A stretch of 64,000 nucleotides of DNA from Pseudomonas sp. FP198. GTDB taxonomy: Bacteria; Pseudomonadota; Gammaproteobacteria; Pseudomonadales; Pseudomonadaceae. Position 1 is the first letter of the stretch. Each line of letters begins with the position of its first letter. Position numbers and translations under genes: made by a program. The DNA lies in NCBI RefSeq assembly GCF_030687895.1, contig NZ_CP117452.1, forward strand, positions 5,447,001-5,511,000. Reading direction: 5' to 3'. Under the pieces are notes generated by a model. It was not told where the DNA came from and searched no databases. It saw nothing but the letters and a program-made list of their open reading frames with translations. This document shows, one piece after another, positions 35,507 through 43,549 of the stretch.

Positions 35507-36241
35507 CTAGAATTTCTGGATATCAGTGAGGGTTGCAGCAAACGCCTGGAGAATCTCCACCTTGCTTCGGCCGCCGCCGGTGAGGTGGATGAACTCATCA
35601 AAATCGATGTTCACGAGCCTGCCCGTTCTCGGATTCATTAAGACGCACGATCTCCACTCATAATTGCCCGTCTCTACAGCCGCCGCATAGCTCAACAGCC
35701 AGTACATTGCGACTTGCCTATAATCGGCAGCGGAGAAATTACCGGCTATGCATTTCACTTCGATTAGCGACGACCCGGCAAAAAAATCGCCGGTTCCTGA
35801 GGCGATCCAGCGAAAGCCGGGGATCACCGGCGCCGCGCCATAAGCCGAGTTACAATCAGTAGCTACCTGCTTGACCATAGTCACCAGGTTGTCCGCTACG
35901 CGCAGGGCGATACGTTGATCATTCTCAGAAATTTCCGATGGGCTGATTGCATCGAAGAACCCGCTTTGCCTGTCTGTTGCGGTAGCAACGCATTCTCCCC
36001 ACGTTGGATTGTTACCAAGGACGAGCTGCTCACCTACGGCAAAGGCCAGTTCGAATAGCAGAGATTTTTGTAGTTCACTTGCCTGAATCGCTTCTGCCGG
36101 CACGACGATCACCGCACAATCGATAGCCAGTTTGTTATAAAAGGACACGATGCCAGGCGTTAGCCCTGGGAAAATAGCATTCAATATGCCGGGAATATTT
36201 CGAGCAATCGTTCTAGGGTCACGGCCAGCTTTAGTTATCAT
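35507..36241 (-). CDS. RecB/Cas4-like PD-(D/E)XK nuclease, RT partner
   Basis: A 244-residue protein not recognised as a named family, but with a clear nuclease core: Asp152 in SGTGDFF, Glu161 and Lys163 in SLIEVKC, and Gln176-x3-Tyr180 in YRQVAMYWLLSY. The D...ExK...QxxxY order is that of RecB/Cas4-type PD-(D/E)XK nucleases. The first 130 residues are helical and unassigned. The ATG at 36241 has GGAG 9 bases upstream; its start overlaps the reverse transcriptase 3' end by 11 bases. Tight coupling suggests one RT plus nuclease system. Confidence 0.72.
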   Translation of the reverse strand: MITKAGRDPRTIARNIPGILNAIFPGLTPGIVSFYNKLAIDCAVIVVPAEAIQASELQKSLLFELAFAVGEQLVLGNNPTWGECVATATDRQSGFFDAISPSEISENDQRIALRVADNLVTMVKQVATDCNSAYGAAPVIPGFRWIASGTGDFFAGSSLIEVKCIAGNFSAADYRQVAMYWLLSYAAAVETGNYEWRSCVLMNPRTGRLVNIDFDEFIHLTGGGRSKVEILQAFAATLTDIQKF

Positions 36242-37857
36242 CACACCAGCTCCGATAGAGACCGGCGAAGTTCGGGCGATCCTGACGCTCTATTCCTAGC
36301 CTCCATGACTGCTCCAAGCTTGGCCCAATCTGACGGCGTAGACCATCCCCTTGGTCTCCAAAGGACTCGGCTGCGAGCCATGTCAATCGCTGACATTCAG
36401 CGTTGATTTCACTCCATCGGCTTGAGATAGAGCTGAAACCGGACCTGTCTTTCCATAGACGCCAGCAGTCTATGCACGCCCTTTTGACTGTGTGGGACGA
36501 GTTGTATTTATAAGTACTTTGGACAAAAGCAGCTCTAGCTGGCGTTTGCGCAAACTTCAAGACTCGAAGGTAGTGCAGCAAGCTGGCTTCAGCTTGCAAC
36601 AAATGAGCAGAGTGGACAGCCACTCTATCTATCACAGCATCCAGATCGGAGTGGATTTCTTCATATCCCGCGCCCGCTCTGAGATTGGCCACACCTCGCA
36701 TTATGGTTGACCACGAAGCGCGAAAGGCATGCAAGTTATTCGGCTCCAGTAGCGTCGACGCAAGTTGCAGGGCTACGATTGGGCTATGGAACTTCAGGGT
36801 CCTACCTATCTGGGTTATCAAGAAATTATCCGGGAGCGACTTTTGCAATTCGTTGCCGAGCAATTTCTGGACGTCTAGATTTTCGACAGTCATTTTCAGC
36901 GACTCATAATCCCCCTCGGGGTTATCAGAGTAAGGATCATAATGTAGGTCGATATGTCTCAAGATTCCGGCGTTGGTATCGTCACCACCAAGCTGAGTGG
37001 TAACGTCCTCATAATGTTTAGCCGTCATCATTATAGTTTTCGATTTATTCAGCGTGATCCCATAGTCCGCGAGAGCGTGTGATAAAAATGCTAGCCCTGC
37101 GTAAGCGGCGGAATTCGAATCTGCAATGAGCACATAGTCGTCAACATATCGGTACCAACGTAAGCCGTCATGCGTCATTCGATGGTCGACAGAGTTCAAA
37201 AACAGCTCCGCCAGAATCCGCGAGCACTGTCCGCCGACAGGTAATCCGAAGGAACGCCCCGCTGAAAAATTTTGATAACAGTGCGGTGATTTGGTTACCT
37301 ACCCTGCCATCCGGGAACAGGTCATCGATGAGGTTTTCTAAGTAATGATGCGAGATGTGTTCGTAAAAGCTTGAAATGTCGGTTTGGACGACTACTGTCC
37401 CCTTGGGAGCGAGCGCAGCCTCTTTCGACGTAGCCTCTCTGAACACTCTCCAGGATGAGCCCCGGTCGAATAGCTCAGACCCACCCTCCGCCTGGAACCT
37501 ATATGAGAAGGTTCGCTGATCACGTATTGGTTCTAACTGATCGGCAATAGCTACGCCGAGTCCGTTGAAATAAATGCTCCAAAACGGGTGGAGTTTTGTA
37601 GTCACCCTGAATCCTGATGCACCGGTTGCGACCAAAAGGCGCTCGCTGAATACGGTTAATGCTGCGATTTTGTTCTTGCTGTTGGACACACTGTCTTTGC
37701 GAAGCTCCTCCGAAAAACCGAAAGCGACCTCTGCTAGCTCATTTTGCTTAGCTGAAACGAAATTCGTGTCGACATCGAAAGGTAGCGTGTCGTTGTCACC
37801 GTGCGCTCCGATATCAGCTGCCGCACGCAGAAAATGCTCCAGTGTTACTTCAGACAT
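36231..37857 (-). pseudogene. UG/Abi-type reverse transcriptase, frameshifted
   Basis: Reading from ATG 37857 gives RT landmarks: TFSYRF, then motif A with Asp160 in VVVQTDISSFYEHI. At a GGGG run (37257-37260 on the plus strand as CCCC) the frame breaks after residue 200. With one G removed the protein goes on as GRSFGLPVGGQCSRILAELF (motif B), then motif C RYVDDYVLIA (Asp239 and Asp240), a long helical C-terminal half, and ends at 36231, about 541 residues in all. The FSYRF and helical tail fit defence RTs of the UG/Abi class, not group II introns or retrons. AAAGGA precedes the start. The break may be a true mutation, a read error or programmed slippage. Confidence 0.82.
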
Positions 37858-38140
37858 GTCCTTTCCCCGGCCGACGACCTCTGTTAGCCGGGCTCAGCGC
37901 ACCGACAATCCCTCACCCAGCGATCATCTCAGTACGCCCGCTGCATGTCGATAGACGGCCAAAAGCGGACCGCCCTGCAGCTCCAGATTTCTCCATTGTT
38001 GTAATCGCACCCGGGTTAAGCAGCAGTAAATGCGCAGCCCATCGATATCGATTTTTTCTGCATATGTAGGCCTGGAGGTCTTGGAGTGACGCTATAGAAG
38101 GATGAGGGCATAATGCCACTTCACAGCAATAGGAGTGTTT

Positions 38141-38956
38141 ATGAACAAGGATACGGTCGAAGGTGCGATGAGCCGCTTGGCTAATACGATGCGGATCTAT
38201 ATAGAAACCTTCCTGCGATATAAGGGACTGGTAGCTATCGATAAAGAAGAGGCTATCAATAATATGGATAGAGCCTGGGAGGCAAAGCTAGAGGCCTTCC
38301 ATACGCTATATGATGTCACCCAGGGTGAGATCGATTATTTTGATCGTCCGGATACGGCTTTTCTGATATTTTTACGCAACGCGTTGCATCACCGTAATCA
38401 CTCCCTCTTCCAAAGTTTAAATTCAACTTTGTGGTTGTGTGATGAGCCAGAGCGACTGGCTGGAGCCGCATATCTGCTCGCAAATCACCCTCCTAAAGGA
38501 GGTGGTCCATCACGTATGCATCATTTCATCAAGCTCGAAGATATCTACTCTCGACTTGATCCGCGCCGGAATGCTCCCGAGCTTGATAGAATGAAGAAAG
38601 TTCAAAGCCAATTCCGTTTTATCGAGGAGGGTCTGTCGTTTGAGAAGATATGGGCACAAGCAGACTCTGAGCGTTACCCAAATCACCAAGTCTACTTGGA
38701 TCTGATGCCAGTTTTTATTTCCGCAGTAAGTAGCACGCTAATACGATTGAAAGCGCTCGGTTATTCTTTTAAAGGATATGACGCAGGAACGTATGAAAGC
38801 TGCTTCACAGAGGAGCTTGGGACAGATTTACAAAATCTTAAATTTAGGGGACTCCGGATGAATGATTTGCAATACTTAATGGGTCCGTCGCATACGATTA
38901 ATGAAGCAGCAGTTCCCTACAATGATAAAGGTGAGATGACTTATGCTGAATTCTGA
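38141..38956 (+). CDS. HEPN-like protein divergent from the reverse transcriptase
   Basis: The 271-residue protein is helical and AT-rich in its gene. It carries Arg79 to His84 in FLRNALHHRNHSLF, a good match to the RNxxxH (R-x4-6-H) motif of HEPN RNases. Flanks show a helical array (RIYIETFLRYKGLVAIDKEEAINN). The rest is not recognised. ATG 38141 has AGGAG 5 bases upstream. It is transcribed away from the RT gene, with a shared 283-base promoter region. A toxin-like RNase role is inferred only from the motif and the neighbours. Confidence 0.65.
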   Translation: MNKDTVEGAMSRLANTMRIYIETFLRYKGLVAIDKEEAINNMDRAWEAKLEAFHTLYDVTQGEIDYFDRPDTAFLIFLRNALHHRNHSLFQSLNSTLWLCDEPERLAGAAYLLANHPPKGGGPSRMHHFIKLEDIYSRLDPRRNAPELDRMKKVQSQFRFIEEGLSFEKIWAQADSERYPNHQVYLDLMPVFISAVSSTLIRLKALGYSFKGYDAGTYESCFTEELGTDLQNLKFRGLRMNDLQYLMGPSHTINEAAVPYNDKGEMTYAEF

Positions 38957-39501
38957 GCGGTAGAAGGTCAATGACATCGGCCTCAGCCTAGGGTCTAGGT
39001 ATTGATGACTGGGGCAAGCATGGCCTTATTCATCTGCTTTGGGTCGATTTCTGCCTGTCGCAGCTGACAGTAAACTGCCATATCCGGGGCCTTACCTCAA
39101 GGCTGCGTCATGGCGATAGCTAGATCGCTTCGTGGATAATTCCTTACGTTGCGCTGGCTGCAAGAAACCGAGATCAGCGCACCTTACACCTGCAGTTTCT
39201 AACACCATTTGACTGGCGGCTCTAATTCAACGAAGTATCGCCCGCCCGCTCTAAAGCTGCCAAGATGAAGTCGCTTTTCGCTGCGCAAGCAATCTGAGCC
39301 AATGGTCACCTTCACCATCGCGTCCAACACAGGAGGGTGATCCACCAATGGAAAATGTTTCTTCAAATAATAATTGCCCTAGAGCCCGCATGCGGTGCGT
39401 CCACCACTTGACAACTTAGAAAATCTATAGCGCCAACAGATATTTACCGGTAGAATTCACACGCCATGCACAACATGGAAGATATAATTATGGAGTTTTC
39501 G
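38957..39501. other. Intergenic spacer with scar sequence before SIR2 gene
   Basis: No gene is visible. A text near 39033-39080 (CTGCTTTGGGTCGATTTCTG followed by CCTGTCGCAGCTGACAG) resembles sequence at 40701-40806 and 41922-41973. A TTGACA lies at 39410-39420 in the probable promoter of the SIR2 gene, without a clear -10 at the proper distance. Confidence 0.4.
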
Positions 39502-40626
39502 ATGGCTCAGAATAAAACATTAGAAAAAAAGAAGACAGAAAAAGAAAAATGGCGAGCTGTCTACTGCGACTCGGTAAAATTTAAAGGGTACCTTGCCCCC
39601 AAGTCATGGACTCTTTGTGTAGGAGCTGGAATATCCAAGGGAATCGTCCCTGACTGGCACAACCTTGCACACCATGTTGTAAATAGTGCATATAATTTAA
39701 GCCTTAATGACGATGAATTTCAAAAGATCGTTTCGGAGACCGGCTGGTCATTAGACTCATGGATTCAAGCTGCCGCGAACAAATTTCAGGCTGACGGCAG
39801 AGAATCTGCTGACTTTAAAAGCCTCATCGAGTCACAAATTTATTCTATAATTCGTTCGAAAGCCACCGGCATGGGGTTGAGTCGTTATTTAATTCAAGTT
39901 TTAAGTGATCCACATAGCGCTCCCCGTGATCGTGTCATTGAGATCTGTGATTTCTTGGAAAACACTTTCTCTGGCAGCTCGTTATTTCAGACTGGAAGAG
40001 CGCTGATCCAGTGTGAAAAAAGCGGCACGGCACCTAAAGCTGTTTTGACATTTAATGCAGATACTTTGTTAGAAACATATATAAATCTCAATCTTCGCAG
40101 GACGCACTACCTTGGCCCTGGCCCATATGGGCATCCAGAATTTCCCTTTGTACAAGTCACGAGACCTGTCATAAAGTCAGGAAATAACATTCCAATCATT
40201 CACTGCCATGGCGCTATTGCTCCCAAAGACACAGGGATGCACCGCCACAGAGACTCAAGAGATCGGCTTATCTTTCTAGAGCAAGAATATCTTGATATGG
40301 CTAGTAGCCGAGCATCTTGGGGAGAGTCGCAATTTCTTTTTCACGCCCACTCCACAAAGATGGTCTTCCTTGGGTTATCGATGGCGGACTCCAATATACG
40401 AAAGTGGATGAATGGTATCAATATTGAAAAATCTCGTGACTTGCAGCTTTTTGGCTACGAAGAAATACCGAATCCTCACCACGTTTGGATTAAGCCCGAG
40501 CCGGCAGCCCCTCAGATGAAACAGGTCTATTTGCTATCACTTCTTCACTTAGGTGTGAGGCCAGGATGGATAAAATCTTGGCGTGACGTTGAAACCGCAT
40601 TGCTCAACCTTTCGAGTGCGATTTAA
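39502..40626 (+). CDS. SIR2-domain protein, probable antiviral NADase
   Basis: A 374-residue SIR2-fold protein. NAD-binding motifs are visible: Gly-Ala-Gly-Ile-Ser at 41-45 (LCVGAGISKGIVP), TFNAD at 183-187, the catalytic His236 in IIHCHGAI, and LGLSMADSN at 290-298. No zinc-binding Cys pairs are present, unlike deacetylase sirtuins; stand-alone SIR2 proteins of this kind act in phage defence by destroying NAD. ATG 39502 has GGAG 6 bases upstream; ATGs at 39466 and 39490 are alternatives. No partner gene directly adjoins it. Confidence 0.82.
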   Translation: MAQNKTLEKKKTEKEKWRAVYCDSVKFKGYLAPKSWTLCVGAGISKGIVPDWHNLAHHVVNSAYNLSLNDDEFQKIVSETGWSLDSWIQAAANKFQADGRESADFKSLIESQIYSIIRSKATGMGLSRYLIQVLSDPHSAPRDRVIEICDFLENTFSGSSLFQTGRALIQCEKSGTAPKAVLTFNADTLLETYINLNLRRTHYLGPGPYGHPEFPFVQVTRPVIKSGNNIPIIHCHGAIAPKDTGMHRHRDSRDRLIFLEQEYLDMASSRASWGESQFLFHAHSTKMVFLGLSMADSNIRKWMNGINIEKSRDLQLFGYEEIPNPHHVWIKPEPAAPQMKQVYLLSLLHLGVRPGWIKSWRDVETALLNLSSAI

Positions 40627-40853
40627 ATAGTTTTACATGAGACAGGTACCGCTTCTTCAGACTCAAATCGAGATACTTCGATTGTACGAATGGCAGATTT
40701 AGCCACCAGCAGCTATGAGCGAAGGGCTGCTTCGGGTCGGAAAGCGGATGTTCCCGACCAACTGCTTTCGGCCACTCAGGTTCACGGAGCTAGCTGTAAA
40801 CTGCCTCTCATGGTATCTACTTGCCATCGCCGAAATGAACAGGACGGTGTTGC

Positions 40854-41849
40854 ATGTTTGATAATTTGCAGAAAGAGCTTCGCCGACTAGCTGCGACTCA
40901 GCAGGTGTCTGTGCCCATTGAAAGTGATGCGGAGGGTTACATCGACAAGGAATGTCCCGCTGAGGCATGCCTGTTCCAATTCAAGATCTACGGTGATGAT
41001 TGGACAAATATCGTGCGGGACGATGAGGTTTTTTGCCCATCCTGCCGGCACGCTGCTCCAGCCAAATCATGGTTCACAACCGCACAGATCGAAGGGGCGA
41101 AGGAGTACGCTTTGGGCACTGTGATCAACGGTCTAAACGGCGCAATGCGAGCAGACGCCCAAGCCTCTAAACGACGGCAAAAACCGGGCGCTTTCCTCAG
41201 CATTACTTTAGACGTCAAAGGCGGAAAGGATGCTGTTCTTTTGCCGATAGCCGCAGCGGAACCGATGCGCCTACGTACAAGGTGCGATGATTGCGCGTGC
41301 AGATATTCCTACGTTGGCGCGGCCTACTTCTGTCCGAGTTGCGGGAAAAACTCGGCGAGCCACACCTTTCTGCAAACGTTAGCGACTATCCGAACGTCGG
41401 CTGCACTAGGTGGAACGCTGCGCGGAGTGCTCGAGCCCGACGAGGCCGAGGTGATGACACGAACTCTTCTGGAGAAGGCCATTTTAGATACAGTTACTTC
41501 TTTCCAGCGGCTTGCTGAGCAGCTATATGAAGCTCGAACCGGCAAAGAGCCGCGGCGTAATGCCTTCCAGAATCTTGATGCAGGCTCTGCATTGTGGGAA
41601 ACAGAACTCGGAGTTTCATACGCTCAGCTACTGGAGGCCGCTGCTATGACACAACTGCGTGTCTACTATCAGCAACGCCATCTTCTGGCACACCAGCAGG
41701 GTATCGTTGATAACGACTATGTTACACGTAGTGGCGATACAACCTACGAGGTCGGACAACGGCTACTCATCAAAGAAAGTGCTGCGCTTAAGTTTGCAGA
41801 CCTGGTAGACCGGCTTGGAACCGCGCTAATGGCCCGTTGCTCGCCCTGA
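40854..41849 (+). CDS. Zinc-ribbon protein with C-terminal HEPN-like motif
   Basis: A 331-residue protein with two cysteine sets: Cys34, Cys39, Cys61, Cys64 and Cys144, Cys147, Cys160, Cys163, suggesting two zinc ribbons. The C-terminal helical part has Arg275 to His280 in QQRHLLAHQQGIVDNDYV, a common form of the R-x4-H HEPN motif. ATG 40854 follows AGGA. It is the last cargo gene before attR. Nucleic-acid sensing by the ribbons and RNA cleavage by the HEPN part is a plausible but untested reading. Confidence 0.7.
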   Translation: MFDNLQKELRRLAATQQVSVPIESDAEGYIDKECPAEACLFQFKIYGDDWTNIVRDDEVFCPSCRHAAPAKSWFTTAQIEGAKEYALGTVINGLNGAMRADAQASKRRQKPGAFLSITLDVKGGKDAVLLPIAAAEPMRLRTRCDDCACRYSYVGAAYFCPSCGKNSASHTFLQTLATIRTSAALGGTLRGVLEPDEAEVMTRTLLEKAILDTVTSFQRLAEQLYEARTGKEPRRNAFQNLDAGSALWETELGVSYAQLLEAAAMTQLRVYYQQRHLLAHQQGIVDNDYVTRSGDTTYEVGQRLLIKESAALKFADLVDRLGTALMARCSP

Positions 41850-42219
41850 GCTGAGTGTGGCCCCGCCGACTCCCTGCCAACGGTCGTGAGTTGTTAAGCG
41901 CTCTAGTTTCGTAGACATCTTTGAGTGTCCGCCTCTGGCCGTCTGCTGCCTGTCGCCACGGCAGCTTTGGCGGATTCCTTCCTATTCTCTACGAAAGAGA
42001 TGATCGACAACGTTCAAATTCAGGGGGGGTTACCATTCGTATGCGGCTCTGAATTACTTACAGGCCGACAATGTGCTCACATCGAAAAAATCCCGAGTTC
42101 GATTCCATCGAGCGCCATAACCAGCTGATTTATTTATAGTTACTAGTTGGGGTACGCCGAATTTTCCAGCGAACTCCAGACGCCCGAAAAACCTAGCCCC
42201 GCAGAAACATACCGCTCGT
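41850..42219. other. Non-coding end of island with tRNA-like fragment
   Basis: No gene is seen. A scar sequence lies at 41922-41973. At 42085-42118 there is CCCGAGTTCGATTCC followed by ATCGAGCGCCA, which looks like the T arm and 3' end of a tRNA without the rest. It could be an older att site or chance. Confidence 0.35.
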
Positions 42220-42234
42220 CTGGTGCCGGCACCA
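42220..42234 (+). other. attR: duplicated tRNA-Thr end
   Basis: An exact copy of CTGGTGCCGGCACCA from the tRNA-Thr 3' end. It is followed 8 bases later by a strong terminator that most likely once followed the tRNA directly. Nothing upstream of it folds as a tRNA, which marks it as the displaced site. Confidence 0.82.
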
Positions 42235-42242
42235 TACAAAAC

Positions 42243-42273
42243 AAAGCCCTCGCAGAAATGCGAGGGCTTTGTT
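42243..42273 (+). terminator. Displaced terminator of tRNA-Thr
   Basis: A 12-base perfect stem AAAGCCCTCGCA / TGCGAGGGCTTT has a GAAA loop and is followed by GTTGTTT. It lies right behind attR, so before insertion it would have ended the tRNA-Thr transcript. Confidence 0.8.
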
Positions 42274-42501
42274 GTTTCTGGAAGGCTTAAACCTTTTAAA
42301 GCTGGATAAGGGCCCGCACGACCTTACCGGCATCGAGAGACCAAGCCTTGCCCACTCGCCTACTCGGTGCAATTTCACGTCAGCCCAACGTTGACGGCCT
42401 CTTACACCTACCTATAATGCACTCCAACACACCCGCCAAGCCTAGGTTGACCCAGTCAGCAAGCTCAAATCGTGCGGTTTTTTTTGCCTGGAAAAAACTA
42501 C

Positions 42502-42597
42502 ATGAGGCCCTACGACAAACCGACCCTCAGCGTAGAACAGCAATTGGAACTGCTAAAGCAACGGCTTACACACCGCCAACGTGTATCCCGGTCATGA
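42502..42597 (+). pseudogene. Abi family (Abi_2) protein, N-terminal remnant
   Basis: The 31-codon frame reads MRPYDKPTLSVEQQLELL then KQRL, the usual beginning of Abi_2 (AbiD/AbiF) abortive-infection proteins. It breaks after that into THRQRVSRS and a stop, and no further Abi_2 sequence is seen. It lies just outside attR, which hints that this spot has taken up defence genes before. Confidence 0.6.
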
Positions 42598-43038
42598 CAG
42601 CCTCGATGACGAGCGAGTTTTTGGCATCTTAAACCGCCTGGCGCTGGCTTGAATTGATAACCCGTCGCGAGAAGGTTCACGATTTTTTGTGCTCAGGCTC
42701 ATCCGCTTTGCTGCGTTTGCTGGAGACACACTAAGCATCACTCGCCACCATCGCGCCACGATTGCGTGCTTTCCAATCACCCAATACTCTCTGATCGTCG
42801 CTGCCAATTCAGCGACCGGGCGTAGGAAACCCGAAATAATCAAGGCGCATCAGCTGCGCCCCGCTTACTATTGCAGGCGCTTTTTTTGTGTCTGCGATAC
42901 GCGTTATGGCGGCTGTGCGCGGGACACCTTCGGGTGTGCCGGGTGCCTTGATTCCCGGTTTTCCTACCCCGTGCACGGCCGCCACCCCATCCCGTAGGAA
43001 AGGACGGTAGGCGGCTCTCATAGTCAAGGAGCCAGACC
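42598..43038. other. Long leader of the DUF3077 gene, possibly structured RNA
   Basis: No gene is called here. From about 42820 the text is rich in pairing segments, such as GCGCATCAGCTGCGCC, GGGACACCTTCGGGTGTGCC and CCCGTAGGAAAGGACGGTAG, and runs to the AAGGAG ribosome-binding site at 43026. In Pseudomonas such a leader is often seen before DUF3077 genes. An antisense frame (42809-43045) spans it and is not supported. Confidence 0.45.
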
Positions 43039-43317
43039 ATGCCAAACCCGCGAGACCTCAAAACCCCAGGCCTAACCCCCTTCTCCTACCACTCCGACCG
43101 CCCCCTGTTCCGCGTCAACAGCGGCATCCCCATCGGCGAAGCCCTCTCTCACGCCTCCGATCTTCTCCACATCGCCATGCGTCTGGCCGATGATGCGGCG
43201 ATGGTTCGGGGTACGGATCGTTATGCCTGGGCGTCGTGTTATTTGCAGGAGATGAGCAAAGCCGTCATCGATGACGTGGTGAAGGTGCTGGAGGCGCCGG
43301 GGAGTAATCCTGCTTAG
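43039..43317 (+). CDS. DUF3077 domain protein
   Basis: A 92-residue protein with the family pattern PLFRVNSGIPIGEALSHASDLLHIAMRLADDAAM and a C-terminal SCYLQEMSKAVIDDVVKVL. These small helical proteins occur in many copies in Pseudomonas; the function is unknown. AAGGAG precedes the ATG. The long leader ahead of it is described separately. Confidence 0.82.
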   Translation: MPNPRDLKTPGLTPFSYHSDRPLFRVNSGIPIGEALSHASDLLHIAMRLADDAAMVRGTDRYAWASCYLQEMSKAVIDDVVKVLEAPGSNPA

Positions 43318-43381
43318 GGCGCAGTGACGCGATGCTGCTCCTTGTGCGGGGGCAGCATTGGGTTTCGTCGGTAGCAAAGAG

Positions 43382-43422
43382 GGGCCGCTTCGCAGCCCAG
43401 CGGGAGCAAGCTCCCTCGCCAC
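43382..43422. repeat. Half REP repeat, GAGGGAGCTTGCTCCC class
   Basis: Only the right arm is present: GGGGCCGCTTCGCAGCCCAG and then CGGGAGCAAGCTCCCTCGCC. The matching left arm, seen at 4085 and 62643, is missing. Confidence 0.7.
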
Positions 43423-43549
43423 GGGTGAATGGAGCATTCATCTATTTATTTTCGCCGCCGATAGCCTCAATTAAGAGCATGCCTTTCCAAGGCTCGGCGA
43501 GCGCTCATCTACACTTGCCCGAAATCCCCCGCTCCAGGAGCAATAAGCG

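Noticed and set aside
36231..37857. Group II intron or retron reverse transcriptase
   Set aside because: No intron RNA domain V or maturase is seen, and no retron msr-msd-like repeat next to the gene; FSYRF plus a long helical tail and a nuclease partner fit the UG/Abi class better.
31491..41849. Prophage
   Set aside because: An integrase is present but there are no capsid, tail, terminase, lysis or replication genes; a defence-bearing island fits better.
41925..42128. 67-codon plus frame in the island end
   Set aside because: It lies in scar sequence and the tRNA-like fragment; no support for translation.
42348..42632. 94-codon plus frame near the Abi_2 remnant
   Set aside because: The real homology (Abi_2 start) is in another frame from 42502; this frame has no motif.
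42809..43045. 78-codon minus frame over the DUF3077 leader
   Set aside because: It mirrors a structured-looking leader of a gene on the other strand. Frames like this may be conserved only because the RNA is.
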